The position numbers and the translations under genes are program-made. DNA of 64,000 bases from positions 124,001 through 188,000 of the forward strand of contig JARBJD010000018.1 of NCBI GenBank assembly GCA_033064195.1. The letters are read 5' to 3'. Below, one piece after another: positions 10,735 through 24,832 of this stretch (within the stretch, counting starts at the first letter, position 1; the number at the start of each line of letters is the position of its first letter). Below the pieces are notes generated by a model. That model was given only the letters and a program-made list of their open reading frames with translations, was not told where the DNA came from and searched no databases. The stretch comes from Blattamonas nauphoetae (Eukaryota; Preaxostyla; Oxymonadida).

Positions 10735-13700
10735 TCAGTGTGTTCCCACAATGTCATTCTCCACAATTGCAGGAGCTTCGTCTGGGATGGAATGAAGAGC
10801 AGTCCAGATTGTGGACAGCGTTGGTCGGTCGTCGGGCTCCAGTCGCAGGCAGCTCTCGATCACATCCACCATGCTCGAATTCACTCCTTCCATCTTAGGA
10901 AGCGTGCCTGTTCCGATCTGTCGCTGAGCGTTGATCGCATCAAGCTCCCCGAACGGCACAAGACCAGTCTCGATTTCCCACAAGATGAGGCCAAGACTAA
11001 AAACTGCCGCTTTGTTCCCATCAATCAATCTCCCGAAATCCTTCTCCTCTTCTGCCTTCGCAACTTCGGGTGCTTTCCATCGATGCCCATCTTTCGACGG
11101 GGTGACAGGCTGAGTTCCACCGGATGACTGCGGGAGTGGGATCTGCTGTGTCGATTCTTGGCACTTCAGACACGCATTCCCTTGAGCATCGAACATCACC
11201 CAATGCGACGACATTTTGGTCAGAACGTCTGTCAGCTTGTTTGCACCTGCGATTGATTTCAATCCGAGTGCCAACTGTTTCTGGAAGTCCCGTTTTGCGA
11301 ACAATCGCTTCCTCTCGTTCACGTGGAGTGCATTGTATAGTGTGTCCACTTCTCGCACAAGCGACTTTTCCATTTTCTCTGAACAGACGATCGCCTCCAC
11401 ATGCGGCTCTTGGATGGGAAGAGAAGGGAGGTTGGTCTTGACGTGTTTTGTGTCGTCAGGCGAGGATTGCGTGACTGACTCGATTTGATCGATAGCGTGA
11501 AGGTTGCCTTGTGTGTCGTCGAGAACGACAATCTTTTCATCCTCGACTTGGACTGTGTCTTGTTCGCTCATTTCGCTCGTGTTTTGTTGATTTCGGGTCT
11601 TTCGTCGAATGCAGAAGATGACGACGAAGAGAGCGAGAAGGAGGAGAACGACGAGGATGACGACGAGCGGGATCAGCCACGGAAGTGTTTTCCGGACTGC
11701 TTGTGCCAGCGCTTGCTTCTGACTGAGTTTGAATGTGAACGAATCAGTCTTCCCTGTCTGTCCAAACGCCAAATACCCCAACCATTCATTCTTTGCTTCC
11801 AGTTCGCTGACATCGTTCGAAAGAAGTGTCATTGTAATCGATGATTCGTTCACCTCGCTGGTTGTCTCGGCAGAGAGAGGCATTCGGACTGGCTCTGCAT
11901 TGGTGTTCGCGACATCCAAAATCACAAAAGCGAGACCACATGGAATCAGTAGTGTTCCTTTCATCACAATTGAGTATTCTCCTGTCTTCTTTGTGAATGT
12001 TGCCGAACATGAAGTTGGAGTGAGTGTTGGGACGAAGAACGAGTTCATCACTTCGGAGCCTGTGTTCCCCTTCACCACACAATCGGAGTCGGTGTTGATC
12101 CACAACGTGTCCGAGTCGGATGGAGAAGTGTCCAACTCAATCGAACTCGCCCCTTCACATCGAATGTTTCTGTTCATGTTTGGGAACGAGGACGAGTGTG
12201 GATTGTTGTCTGCCATCTGTCCACCCACAATCTTCACTTTCGACGACATCACATGCAGTGCTCCCTGCGAGAGATGCGAGAACGACGACGAATACGAGTC
12301 GAACGAACACGAGTGGACGACGATGAGCGAAGAAGTCCACGAGCAGAGTGTGTCGTCGTTTTGAGATGATTGTGTTGGTGGGCCAGTGAAAACACAGTCT
12401 CGGAGTTCGACTTGTGGACGATCAGACGATCCTTCAAATGTCATGAATGTGACTGGAGCACATGACTTGTGGTCAACATTCGAAAACTTGACCGAATCGA
12501 AGGTGGCGAAGGACAGAACGGTGTCAGAGAAGGTGATCAGCGAGAAGTCAACCTTACTCATCTCAAATACACCTCCTGTCACAGACACGAGGAGAGAACT
12601 CAGAGCAGAGGACGATGTGAAAGAGCAACTTGTGATTGTCATCAATCCACTTTCGGAGCGAAGCAGAGTAGAGGTGCGGTCGGAGGTGAGAGAGAAGAGG
12701 AGAGACTCGAGTGCGAGGGAGTGTGTGATCGTGTCTGCTTTGTTCACAAGTGATCCATCAGTCGAAACAGCCACTGTCACCTTGCTTCCCCCCTTCGACA
12801 CTATCGCCGTTTTGTCCGGCGTCAGATCCACTTCCCCCTTCAGCCGAGCAACATCCACAATCGCGATCGTGCAGAGAACACTGTCAGCTAGATGCCGATC
12901 GCTCTCGTCCAGACTGGCACACGGAAAAGTGTCGTCCCCACACCAAAACCCATCTCCGCCAGTGGATTTGACAATGATGGTTGGAGCGCTGTGGAAGTGG
13001 AAATAGAGCAGAAGTGTTTGGTTGCGAAAATCGCTTCCAACAGGTTCTGCTTCGTCGTGTGATTCGTAGAGTGTGTCGAATTCACCCCCTCGTTCTGGGA
13101 ATCCATTATTTGGGACATACTCAATGACATCCGCCAAATTTCGGCCGTGAACGATCATTCTGGTGGCTCTAGAATTGTCTGTTTTCACAACACGCTCAAA
13201 GTTGACGTGGTCCAGCTTCATCCAATCTGGATTCTTGAAGAATACGACAGAGTCTGTTCCTTCGTCCACTGTCACATCTCGAAAGGTAACATGAGACATC
13301 TCGATTCTCAGGTTGAGCTCACTGTTTGACGTGGTGGTTGAGAGTGTGTCTGAGGTTATTAGCGGAGAAGCGATGATGTTTGGAGTTAGAGTTGTGAATG
13401 ACGTCTGTTTGATCACCAATGAGCCGCATGTACATGAAACGAAAGGAATGGAGAGATTTGTGCGGATCTCGAAATGACATTCGGTGATGGCGACGGTCGC
13501 AGTTGGGTCGAGAGAGGAGCAGAGAGGATGGTTGATCCTCCAAACAAAGTTGATTTTCGAGAATTCCAGCGACCCTTCCTCAGCAACGACCAGAAAAGGA
13601 GAGAATTCCTTGATTACACCAGATCCCAGGTGAACATTGACAGGGGGACTCACTGGAACATACTCGTCTTCAAACATCTTCACAAGTGCCGACTGCTTCC

Positions 13701-16700
13701 TGACAACACCTGACTCGAAGAAGAACAGTAGATCGTTGAGTTCGATGGGGATCAGCAGATATCCTCCGTTTTCTGTCTTTGTGTGGAAGAGCGGGAGGTA
13801 CATGTGGATTGAGGAGCAAGAGATGGAATACAAGACACAGCTCTCGGATGGAGGGTTGTCCCAATTGACCACTTGCAACAGGGGTGGCGGGAGGTTGAAG
13901 GAGAGTTCAGGATATCCGCCGACTTCGACGTGCTTGAATCGTCCGGTCTCATCCATCGAACGCCCGCTGAATGAGGTTACGGAATCGAAGGAGTCGTTCA
14001 AAAATTGGCCAAAATCGTCTTGTGAATCAGCGACTGACTGAGAAAAGAAGAAATCAGAGCCGTCACACACAGCATCGTCGTTGGAGATGATGGAATAGTT
14101 GCCAAGATTCATTTGACTCATGTCCGATCCGTCGAGAAACAATCCAGCGCCTTTCTGCGCAGAACATCCAGAGAAGGCCCTGAAAAAGTGAATGATGCCG
14201 AAGAATTCGATGGGAGAACCACTAAAGCCAAAAGAGGGGCTTGTGTAGTTTGAAGTGTTTACGAAAATCCCCCCTCCAAGCACAGCCGAGCAATCCACAA
14301 AATAGCAAGGATTAAGAGTGAGTGACGGAGAATCTCCCCATCCAACACCTTCAACACACACGCCTCCACCGTTCTGCGTGGCTGAACACCCGTGCACGAG
14401 AGCTTTCATGGAGATGGACGGACAGTCTCGCGCATACAGAGCCCCTCCGTTTGTGGCATGGCAGTTGAAGATGGTGAGATTCGGCAAATTGAGTGATGTG
14501 TTGTGTGAGTTGATGAAAGCGCCATTTTCTGTGGTTGTCAAATTTGAGACAACGATGTGTGATCCAGAATGTTGAACTGCGATTGAACCGTCAAAAGTTT
14601 CGAAACACGATCCGCCGACAAATTTGATGTTGCTGAACCAGACATCGTTCACGTTGACGTTCCCCCACGACCGAACAATCGATCGTTTTGAGTCTGTCCC
14701 ATCAGAAGAGACAGAGCAGAGGGAAAGATGCAACGACGCCTCTTTCTCGACAACGATCATGGGATCTGTGTGCTGAGTGATTGTGAGGAGCCGAACACAT
14801 CGGAGATAAAGGGTCGACTGTGGTTTGAGTGTGATGAGTGGGCCAGTGGATCCTTCAGACTGGGCAAGGATTGGATGACTGAACACACCAGACGGACCTT
14901 GGAGAAAGAACGTGCTAAATGCGATGAGTGGCTGCATACGGTTGATCTGCTCAGGCAATGTGGAGAAGTTGAGGGAGAAACTGTTTCCTTGACAAACCAA
15001 TGGAGACAGATCGATGTTCTCCAATTCGCTGGTCGAGATCGCTGAGTGACAGTTTGAGAATTGGGAGGAGATGTCCCAATCGCTGAAGATCATGATTGAA
15101 ATCGGTTGAGAGAATGTGTGTGTTCCATTGAGGTCATCTTTGACAGAAGGAGTCAGGCTCAGCGACTTCAGAAAAGAGCTGTAAATATCGAGATCACTCA
15201 CAACCATCCCAATCAGATAGATATCGTGAGCAACAGTGTCATCTTTGCCGCGATTGTCGAAGAATGTGATGGTGAAATCAATGATTTTGCTGGTATCAGT
15301 CTTGTTGAGAAGAAGGGCTCCACACGGTCCAGTGGAATGACAATGTGCGAATGAAGCGGTTATCGAAAGCGATGACGGTTGCTGACAGTCCAGTCCAGCT
15401 GCCCCATTCCCGCTTGTTCGAGTGAGAGAACGGAAGAGACAATTCAGGATATCCAATTCTCCTTCGATAACAGTTATGACACTTGACGAACCGTCGATTC
15501 TTCTGAAGAAGCATCTTTTGAGAGAGACAACGGCAGACGCGGTGATGTCGATGAGCGAGCACTGCATGGACGAGAGATCCTCAAAATGGCACGCAGTGAA
15601 AGTGGAGTTTCCAGCTGAGAATGAGAACGGAGCGGTGGAAATGTTTGCGATGGCCATCATTTGGAGAGAATCCATTGTGATATTTGCATCGTTATAAGAA
15701 CATGACACAAGAGCGAGGCCCGGGAGTGGACGAAGATGCATTCTCTGCAATTGGATTTCTGTGCGCACGTTTACTTCGAGAGAGAATAACAAAACTGGGT
15801 TGTCGGTATTCATGGAATCTTCAGAATGATATTGAGTGATTGTGGGGTGGCTGGAGGCGACGAGACTCACTGTTCCATACGACCCTGCTCCGACTTTGAT
15901 TGTTTTGATCTGACTGGAACTAACTTTGCTCAGAGCAGAGGAGAGAGAGCCACATGGCGAGGAATACGAACAATCCAGCCCTGTCGCTCCATTTTCAACG
16001 AACAACACTTCATCTGTCGATGATGACTGATCACTTGACTCGGTACAACCGAACATGGTCGCCACAGAATTGAAGGGGGCTGGAACAAGGAAGTCACGGT
16101 ATGCACCTGCGGTGTTCCCAGCAAAATGGCAAAACATGAGCGATGCAGATTGCTGTGCATAACCAGCACCAGACTGAGTGGCTGTGTTGTTAACGAACTT
16201 CGAAAACGAGACAGAGCATGTGAGAACATAAAGAGCACCGCCCGTTCCAGTTGGAATTCCTTGACTGTTGGTGGCACCGCAATGAGTGAAGTTGGAGTGA
16301 ATGATTGAGGTGTACACTTTGTACGTTATGACGATAGCCCCTCCAAAATGGCCAGTCGAACAGTGATCGAACCGGCTGGAATCGATGGTGATGGATGGTG
16401 CTCCAAAGTCGTAGCTTGAGGATGCGAAGATCGCTCCGCCTGGCCCTTTCTCCGAGTGACATTCTTCGAATCTGCAGTTTGTGATGGTCAGCGGGGCTTG
16501 GCACATGTGGCGGAGTGCTGCTCCTCCCTTCCCGAAGTTCTCTGAAGTGTCCTCGATCATTTGGATGAAGGAACAGTTGGTGTATGTGATGGGAGTGGTG
16601 GCTGTGGCGTATGTGTGGACTTGGGGGACTGTGATGGAGGTGAATTTGGTGATGGACCAGTACAGATGGGAGAGTTCGTTTTCATATTGGTCATCTGTGA

Positions 16701-17762
16701 AGTCGTATGGTGGATTCATCTCTTTCAGGTGTTCAGAGAGGAGAGGGGCAAAGGCTGAGGCAATCGAGGTGTCATAAAGGCTGGAGGCTGTCGACTGGCA
16801 AGAGTTGAAAGTTGAGTTCTGGTAAAGAAGGGAACCCCCAAGATTGGGGTCTTGAACTATCGTGTTTTGGAGGGCTCCAACTGAGTGAGAGACCGACATC
16901 CCGCTGCAAGTCTGGGAGAGTCGTTTGGGTGGAAACAGAGGCTTCGATTGTGACGATGTCACATTCACGATGCTAACCGAATGTACAACTGTAGAAACAT
17001 CGGCATTCGACATAAAAGAGCCTTTTTCTGAAGAAAAGTCGAACAGAAAGTTATTTCCAGATGTGAGACTGCGTGAAGACATCGATGTTTGTGTGACAGT
17101 GAGCGAGACTGATAAATCATGTTTTGAGGCCAGAATTCGAGTTAATGGGGTGATACAGTCCGATACTGATTCAATTAGTGTTCGGGACAGTTTAATTGTG
17201 GATGGTGATGGAAAAGTCGGATTTGAACGAATGAGCATCGGTGAATGAGTCCCTGACGATCTGATCGAGCAATTCTCCAAGGTTAGCGATGAAGATAAAA
17301 TGGTTGAGAAAGAAACCACAGTTTCAACCAAATCCCCGTTTTTCTGTTTGGAGTTTTGTTTTTTGGTTTTGATGAAAGGTCAATATTCACAGAGCAAAGA
17401 GAAATTGTTGAGTTCTGGATTTCGAAAAGGCTCGGCGATCCAAGTGAAGATTGAAAACCGCGTGTAAATGAAAATTTCTGTTGGGTCATCTCAGAGGAGA
17501 GTTGAGAAGAATGAACAATGGTTGTCAATGGACGACCAACAATTTCGAAGCAAGTTGAGGAGATTTGCAACGAATCAGCATGATAGATGGTGTTCAGGAG
17601 CGTATAGAGATGGTCATTGTCGTTACTTTGATCGTTTGATGATGGATTTTTCAGAACAGATTCAAGCGAAAGCGGTCCGATATCCAAGCAGCTGAATGAA
17701 AGATCGAGCAAAAGCGACAGAATATGAATGATGGTGAAATATATCGCTCTTCTCGGGGGCAT
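10735..17762 (-). CDS. Receptor-like pseudokinase 1: beta-helix ectodomain, TM, kinase-like tail
   Basis: The protein is about 2342 residues. The start chosen (ATG at 17762) opens a signal peptide, MPPRRAIYFTIIHILSLLLD. The ectodomain is rich in Ser, Thr and Cys and has Pmp-like beta-helix motifs: many GGA(I/L/V) turns, FVNNTA, and the family motif TIVQDPNLGGSLLYQNSTF. Two Cys modules occur: DCSYSSPCGSL and WCGDDTFPCASL. A single transmembrane helix (about 11600-11685, LPWLIPLVVILVVLLLLALF) is followed by basic residues. The cytosolic tail of about 290 residues ends in a kinase C-lobe with RWKAPEV, FSLGLILWEIETG and DDRPTLSTIW. There is no glycine loop, no catalytic HRD (SSHWVMFDAQGN stands there) and no DFG, so it is a pseudokinase. 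The frame shifts once near 17360 at an A6 run (minus strand): the length is one base short of whole codons, and the paralogue at 44.5 kb is open across this place. Probably a plasma-membrane receptor or adhesin; the ligand is unknown. Confidence 0.87.
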
Positions 17763-18084
17763 GTGAAGGGAATGAGATGTGAACAAGGACAAATTACGTT
17801 TCGATCATGTTCGGAGTTTGATGGTGAACTTCGTTGCTCTGATTCACCCCCGAAAGGAGGAATCTACCTTTGAAAGAGAATGGATCAAACCGGGATAAGA
17901 AGAGATGATTGAAAAAGTCAATTAACATCTAATAGAAGAAAAAGAAAGGAGTGACAGTTCACGCTGAAGAAATGTATAATGGAAGTCAATCCTGAGATAA
18001 AGAACCATGTTTGATGGACCCATGAAGTTAGTTCGTCCGAAGGCCTGTCATTCAAGTACATGGAAATCAGAGCAGAGCACAGAA
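17763..18084. other. Spacer between two minus-strand surface-protein genes
   Basis: About 320 bp holding the promoter of the receptor gene to the left and the 3' end of the gene to the right. It is moderately AT-rich. No recognisable TATA box, RNA gene or repeat was seen. Confidence 0.5.
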
Positions 18085-21000
18085 TCATCGCAATTGAATG
18101 CTCCCCATTCCACTATCCACAACACAACTCCCACGACGATCTGTCCGCAGCGCGAATCCGAGACCAACCACAACTCCCCCATCAAACCCACCACTCTTTC
18201 CGAACCCCACGCACACACAGCCACTCACTCGAACTTTCTTAAGAATCGCTGAGTCTGTCCGACTGTTCCCAAAAATCAAGAATCCACTTCCACCCACAAA
18301 TGAAGACAACCACTCTTCAGACAATGATCCGTCAGTGTTCGTCAGTGTGCAATCCGAGAACGAGGAGAGAGAGAGGTCGACAGAGGAAGAGCGAAGGCGA
18401 CGAGTTGAGATCGTTCGTTTCATCATCTCAACCACCACACATCCTCCCCCAACCACCCTTCGCGAGCCCTTCTCTCCCATCCCCACCCGTGTTGAACAGC
18501 CCGTGAAGTTGCAATTCGTGATCTTCGCTGTGATTCCGACAATCTCAATTCGAATCACACTTCCGAAGTCGTCTCCACTGAACGATGTGAACTCGCTGTT
18601 CCCAACTTCAATCCCACCCCGAGTCGTCCCCCACAACAACCCTCCTTCTTCCAACGACACCGACAAGAACGAGCACGATGTGAGTGAGATTCGGCTTGCA
18701 TCCACAAACTTCACCAGCCCAGCCTTCCCAACAAACGACACATTCCTCATCGAAAAGCTCGACGCTGAGAACGACGATGAGGCAGATGCCGACACGAGAG
18801 AGACAGTGATGGGAGACGTCGACGAGAGCGAGCAAGACGACAGAGTCAGCTGAGACGATCCCAGCAGCGAGAAGACAAACCCCATCCAGCGAGGCCCACA
18901 AAATGAAGAGAACAGAATATCGAAGAAAGAGAGTGACTGTGCGCTCAGTGTGATCATCGCGTGACGTGCTGATGACGAGGATGTTCCTGGCTGCTTCTCC
19001 TCGTCACTCAGACTGCACAGCACTTCGCTTTTCGACAACCCTCCACTTCCCATCACGTCCATCGACCATCCTGGCTGATCCGCTAGCCAACAGCTCTTTC
19101 CGATCCGAGCTCGCTCAATCACAAAGACAACGAATGATCCATCTTTTTGTATTGTTTCCACGAAGCAGCGATGCAGTGTCTCGAACGGGTCGTCCATCGT
19201 GCCTGCGGCATCGTCCCTTCCTCCCTCTCCCACCCCAATCTCGCGTGACTGCAAAAGTGGCAGCAACGACGTGTCTGGTGTTGTTTTCCCTCTTCCCCAC
19301 AGATCGCCCTCTCCCGCTTCCTCGAATGACCCTCGACATCGACTCCCCACAATCACTCGTCGCAGGTCATCCCCCACCACATACACACAGTCTCCTTTCC
19401 CAGACGCAGTGTTTGTTGAAGTTCCTGTCCCAAATTCAGTCTGCAGCAGCGAATATTGCGACGGCGATGGCATCTTCGACAGATCCAGCCACACCGCCCC
19501 TCCGTCCTTCCCACTCCGACACCTCTCAAAGCGACACTCGTTCAGCGAGAGCGATCCTGAAGCGATGGTCACTGCGAGCGATCCTCCATTCCCTGCTGAA
19601 CTTGAACACGATGCGAAGGATGTCGATTCAATGGAGAGTGTGTCTGATGCCAATGTCAGGCTGGCACCGATCACACTTCCATCTCCAGTTTCACGAGTCA
19701 TGTTCTCAATCTTCATCTTTGAGATCGTCAGTGATCCTTTCGTCTGATCAATCAGAGCGGATGAGGTGAGTGTCAGCTTTTGAGGTGTCGACAGTTTTGT
19801 GTTTTCAAGAACGATTGTGCCACCACTCACTGACAGAAGTGAATGTTGATGAATGGCTGTGTCGGAGTTGATGAACGATGTGGAAGAATCAGCCCTCAGT
19901 TCTCCTCCCGAAACGGACAGAAACGGTTTCGATGTCAAAGTTGGGATGTTCATCGATGATCCCAGAAATGACACTTTTCCATTTGACAACGACACAAAAG
20001 AGATGGAAAGAGTCATTGTCGATGCGAAGACGGTGCATGAAGACACGATCAGGGAGCCAGCTGAGAGGGTGACGAGTTCTGCTGATCGGGCGGATGTGAG
20101 AGATTCAATGTCGAGTGAGAGAGCTGAGACTTTCAAGGTTGATGCGGAATCGCCGACTTCAAGTTGTCCAGAAGCGACGATTGAGAGAGCAGACGAGTCA
20201 CTTCCGGAGAGGAGTGCAACCATCCCATTCGAAATCCGAATCGGTGATCCAAGTGTCGCTGAGTGAACAATCCCAATCGTTGGCCGACGAACTCCAAGTT
20301 CAGCAACAATCTCCCAACCAACTTCCACAGACAAGCAAGGACGAGTTGATTCTCCACAAAACCGACTCGTTTCTCCTGTTCGTCCATCCACAAACAGAGA
20401 CAGTGAGTCTGGTTTCTTTGGAGTTGTGAATGATAGCATTCCATTCAAGAAAACGATCGAATCTGGGTTCGTCGAGACGATTGACTGGATGGTGAAGGGA
20501 GTGGCGAATGCGAGGCTGTCTGGCCATCCAAGAGCCATTTCTTCAGAGACAGCTGATGTGTCAGACAGAGCGGCGACAACAAACGAGAAATCAGAGGTGA
20601 GTGTCACTGTCATGTTCCCTTTCAGGTGTGATCCTGTAAACATGACAACGATGAAAGTGTTGATTGAGGTGGCGGTAACAGAGATATTGGCCATTGATGG
20701 TGGTTCAGGAACATCGAAGACGATTGGAGACGGAATTGAGACAGCCATCGTCGAACTCGACATCGAAACAATTTCGTAGCGATGACCATACTGCAGCGGA
20801 GAGTCCAAGCTCACAGAGTGTGTCATCACTCCTTCCGTCGAATCGCATGACGAGAAAGTGATCGACATGGGATCTGCACTTTCGAAGCATCATCAATATC
20901 GAACACTGAAACTTCGAAAGTGTCGGCAACAATTCGAGCAACATTCACAACAATCGAAACACAATCAAGCGAAGCACCTGTCAGAGACACTCCTCCCAAT

Positions 21001-24000
21001 CCAGTCAAAGTCGGTCCGAGAGGCGTTTTCATCGTCACTCCAGAACACAACAGATGATCAGCAGATCCTGAAGACAAATCAATCAGTGATGTCAGCGTGT
21101 ATGTCTTGTTGAACTCGAACGCACTTGTCGTCGAAACAGAAATCCAGTCCGATCTCCATTCTGACGATTCTGACAACGAAATCACAAATGTTTCAGCACT
21201 TTCAGAGAATGACGCGGTGAATGACCCTGACTCTGGCAAATCAGATCCAGACATCACAACACGGAACGAACTGTGCGTGCTTGTGTTCAATTCAGGGATC
21301 AATGAGCTCACAACGGGTGGTTGAAGAACGGTAACTGAGATTCCTTCGTTCACGAAGAACGCACTCCCATCCAATCCACACAGCGTGTATGTCGATCCAT
21401 ATTTCAGAACAGTCGAGCTTTCCGAGAAGCCAACCAGAAATGCTGTCGTCCATTTCCCATCTGAATCAGAAACGATGGCAGAATCGGATGTCCATTTCGA
21501 ACTTCCTCGACAAACTCCAATCTTTCCCATCCCACTCTTCAATTCTCGCCCAGACAAGGAAACAATCATCCTCGTCTTCTCTCCATCCAGCACTCGCGAC
21601 ACTCCTTCAATTCGGCTGGGTTCGTCATCAATCGTGATTGTGAGTTCTTCATGAAGATGCGGCAATATCTCCCCTTTCGTCTTGAATCCACTCACTGAGT
21701 ATGTCCTTCCATATCCCAGTTCTGCCGAACTTGATGGATATAGAATCGTCGATCCTTCCCATTCAGATGACGTCGTGTTGAACGTCATTTCAATCGTTAT
21801 CTTCAGGTTTCCAAAATCACTCAGCTCAATCTCGTATTCCTTCGTTGATTCCAAAACTTGGCCAGTCATCCGAATCAACGCATTCTTCTTCACTTCATCG
21901 GATCCACATTCAATCGACACAAGACGTGTCGGCTCAGCAATCGTTGTGAATGAAAAGTCTCCCAAACACAACACACTCACATCATCTTTCTTCATCTCGA
22001 CGATCTCATATCGAGTGTTGAATGACATGTTCACCTTCGATGGTGTTTCCGTGTCGAACAGGATTCCTCCAAACTGTCCTTTCGACGAACTGAACACAAC
22101 ATCAATCGTCACTGTCTCTGTTTCGTTTACTGACAGTGTCACTTTGTGAGTTCCTGACAGATTCACTCCTTCTAGGCTGATCCTGACTGTCTTCAGTGCT
22201 GAGTCATAGTTTGGTTGGTTGAGTGTGGTCAGACGAGGCGGATTGGGGACTATGATTTTGATGAGAGAAGGAACGATGATTGGGTGGTCAGGCTGAGCTT
22301 GTGATTGAGCACTGACGATTGTGTATGTCTCTCCATATCCCAATTTTGGTGAATCACCAGTCAGAGGGACAGTTATCGCTTCGGAGGTCGTTTGGAATGG
22401 TCGGAATTCAAAGGCGAGGACGGTGCTGTCGGAGAGAGTCACAGAGAGGATGCCAGACGGGATTCCAGAACCAGAAATAGTGATCAACGCATTCTCCTCG
22501 CTTTCGTCCAGATAACAATCAGCTGAGAGAACAACACTCCCAACCAATGACGATGTGACGTTTGAATACTCGGAGAGGGGGGTTTGGACGAGGCCACTCT
22601 CGCCAAGCGGAACACGACACGAACTTGAGTCGGTATTGTCGTATGAGAAAGAGAGGATTCGTCCAATGTTTGGTGCTTGCTCATTGGTTGGTGTTCTTGT
22701 CCCACCAGAATTGTCAATCAGCACCAGAACTGTTCCCGTGATCGTCTCGCTCATCTTCAGAGTGAATTCGGCAGTTTCTGAATCAACTGTTTTTGGAACA
22801 CACGAAACATGTGTGACACTCGTTGGATTTGGGAGATGATCATCGGTGCCATCTGCTTCTTCACGCACTCGCAGTCGAGGAGAGTCAGATGTCGACGTGC
22901 ATCCAACAATCGTATCTGATGTGATCAAAGGAGGAGGTTTACCTTCAAACATGATGTCGTTGCCTGGATAGTCTGCTGCTTTGTTTCCTCGAAAATTGAC
23001 AAAATTGAGCTGAACACAGACGGTTTCGGTGATGAAGAGAGCACCTCCAGAAAACGTGGTACTGTTTGTTGTCCTGCAGTTCTCGAAGATACAATTTGTG
23101 ATCGACGACGATGTCGAGGCAGCGTTCCAATGGCCGTCATAGATGCATCCTCCCATTCGGGATGATTGGGAGTCGATGAAAACACAGTTGAGAAATGTGG
23201 ACGATGGTGCTTTTTGAAGATAGACAGTCCCAGCGCTGCCTTTGCTCGAGCAGCCAACGAACGACGACGAGTTTGCGATGAAAGGGATATCGGTCAATGA
23301 CATGAAGCAAACGGCGCCACCTGCCCCACTGTTGTTGGTGGTTCGACACGTCTTGAACGAACACTCCTCGACGAGAAGAGAGCCGCTTTGCCAGGATGAG
23401 ATTGCACCACCATGCGATAACGCTGAGGAGCAGGCGTTGAATGTGCACAGTTTGAAGAAGGCAGATTGAGCGAGTGATTGGTTGGTGGTGAAGTGTCGGC
23501 CGAGATGGGTTGGAGTGTCGGTCAAGCACGACGAGAACGAAGTGTTCAGACTCAGAAAACTTCCCATCACGTTCGCATTCATGTCCACACACACTGTTCC
23601 ATAAAGATGGTTCGTGCAAGAACAGACTCGGCTGCCAGTCACACGCTGAGTCAACTCCATCCCTTCCAGCTCACAATGTGTCACGTTTGATGGAGTGCTC
23701 GTCGTGTTCATGATCTGGCTTTTCACCAGCTGCGACGACACCTTCCAAGGCAGGGCTGCTTGTTCACCACCAGGTTCTCTCATCTCCCTCCCACTTCCAA
23801 AACCAATCAGAGGGCCAGTCCCAAATGTCAAGCAACAATCACAGATCGAAAGTGAGCGAGCAGATATCCGAACTGAAGAAGCAAATCCCCTTTCTTCAAC
23901 TTCAGTCCATCCTGTTTCACCATTCACTGCCAGATCCGACTTCCGAGAGAGTTCCGCAAGAGGCACAAGAGACAACAGCGACGACGAAATGTGACGACAG

Positions 24001-24530
24001 TTCCACACATCCAGACAACTTCCAATATCACCTGACTGTCCATCTGTCATCCCGGTCAGCATCACAAACGGAGAGTTCATCCCGTTTGAGCGTATATCAC
24101 TCTCCGAAACTGTCACAAATGACGATGAAACTGACGCAATCAGAGACGAGCGTCCTTCGTTGTTAAGGCAAAGTGATGTCAGTGAAACTGTCGAATTCCG
24201 AATCCTGAACATCGACAGCTGCCAATCCTCATCAGCACTGGACGAATCAATTCCGTTTTCTGTTTCAGTTTCGAGAGCGTTCTGTTCAGCAGAGATATGG
24301 AGTTCTGTCTTCAGTCCTTCAAGAGTCAACGTCCTTGAAATCACTGGGTATCCACATGAAGAGAATATTCCATTGGGAAGATGGATAATATCATTTCCAT
24401 TTCGATTCTTAGAGCTCGACGATTGGAGATGCTCGTCTAGCAACAGGTGGAGGGATCTGCTTTCTGTTTCCTTTCCACCCGAAGCTAGTGTGAGTGTGAT
24501 TGTTGTGGTTAGCAGATGAAATAGATTCAT
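18085..24530 (-). CDS. Secreted beta-helix / Ig-like module protein (one frameshift)
   Basis: Two open frames abut at about 20860. The sequence is one base short of 2149 codons, and the modules continue smoothly across the junction (VQIP followed by MSITFSSCDS), so I read it as one gene. An N-terminal signal peptide (MNLFHLLTTTITLTLASG) precedes a beta-helix region with GGAI, GGAV and NNSGAGGAV, and the family motif VDMNANVMGSFLSLNTSF. Then come about six modules of roughly 100 residues, each ending in a variant of LGYGxTYTV (LGYGETYTI, LGYGRTYSV, LKYGSTYTL, FEFNKTYTL, LQYGHRYEI), probably IPT/Ig-like beta sandwiches. A second beta-helix begins with the Cys module FCGESTRPCLS. Unlike its neighbours it has no transmembrane helix or kinase tail and stops inside beta-helix sequence, so it is either secreted or 3'-truncated. 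Confidence 0.8.
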
Positions 24531-24832
24531 TGGACGATGGTTGAGTTAATCGGTGATTGGATCACCCCATTATTAGGATCTTAGTCTCTTTTCATTTCAC
24601 TGTCATTATTCAGATTTGTTGACGTAGAAATATTTGAAAATGAAGATTAAGAGACAAGGGTAAACCAATTTAGAGTGCATTGATTTATTTCACACAATTC
24701 CAACTTTGATCCCACCCTAAACAAATTATTTTCACATTTTTGAGTAACCAGATTCAATTGATACTGGGCAGCAAGCGAAAACATAAAAAGTGCGAGTTGT
24801 GATGGGGTGGATAGTATGGTGCATTAAATAGT

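Noticed and set aside
12386-13006. 206-codon frame antisense to receptor 1, and similar antisense frames at 18098-18853, 19199-19747 and 5842-6375
   Set aside because: They mirror the codon pattern of the strong gene on the other strand and have no family resemblance; long antisense frames are expected in Ser-rich coding DNA.
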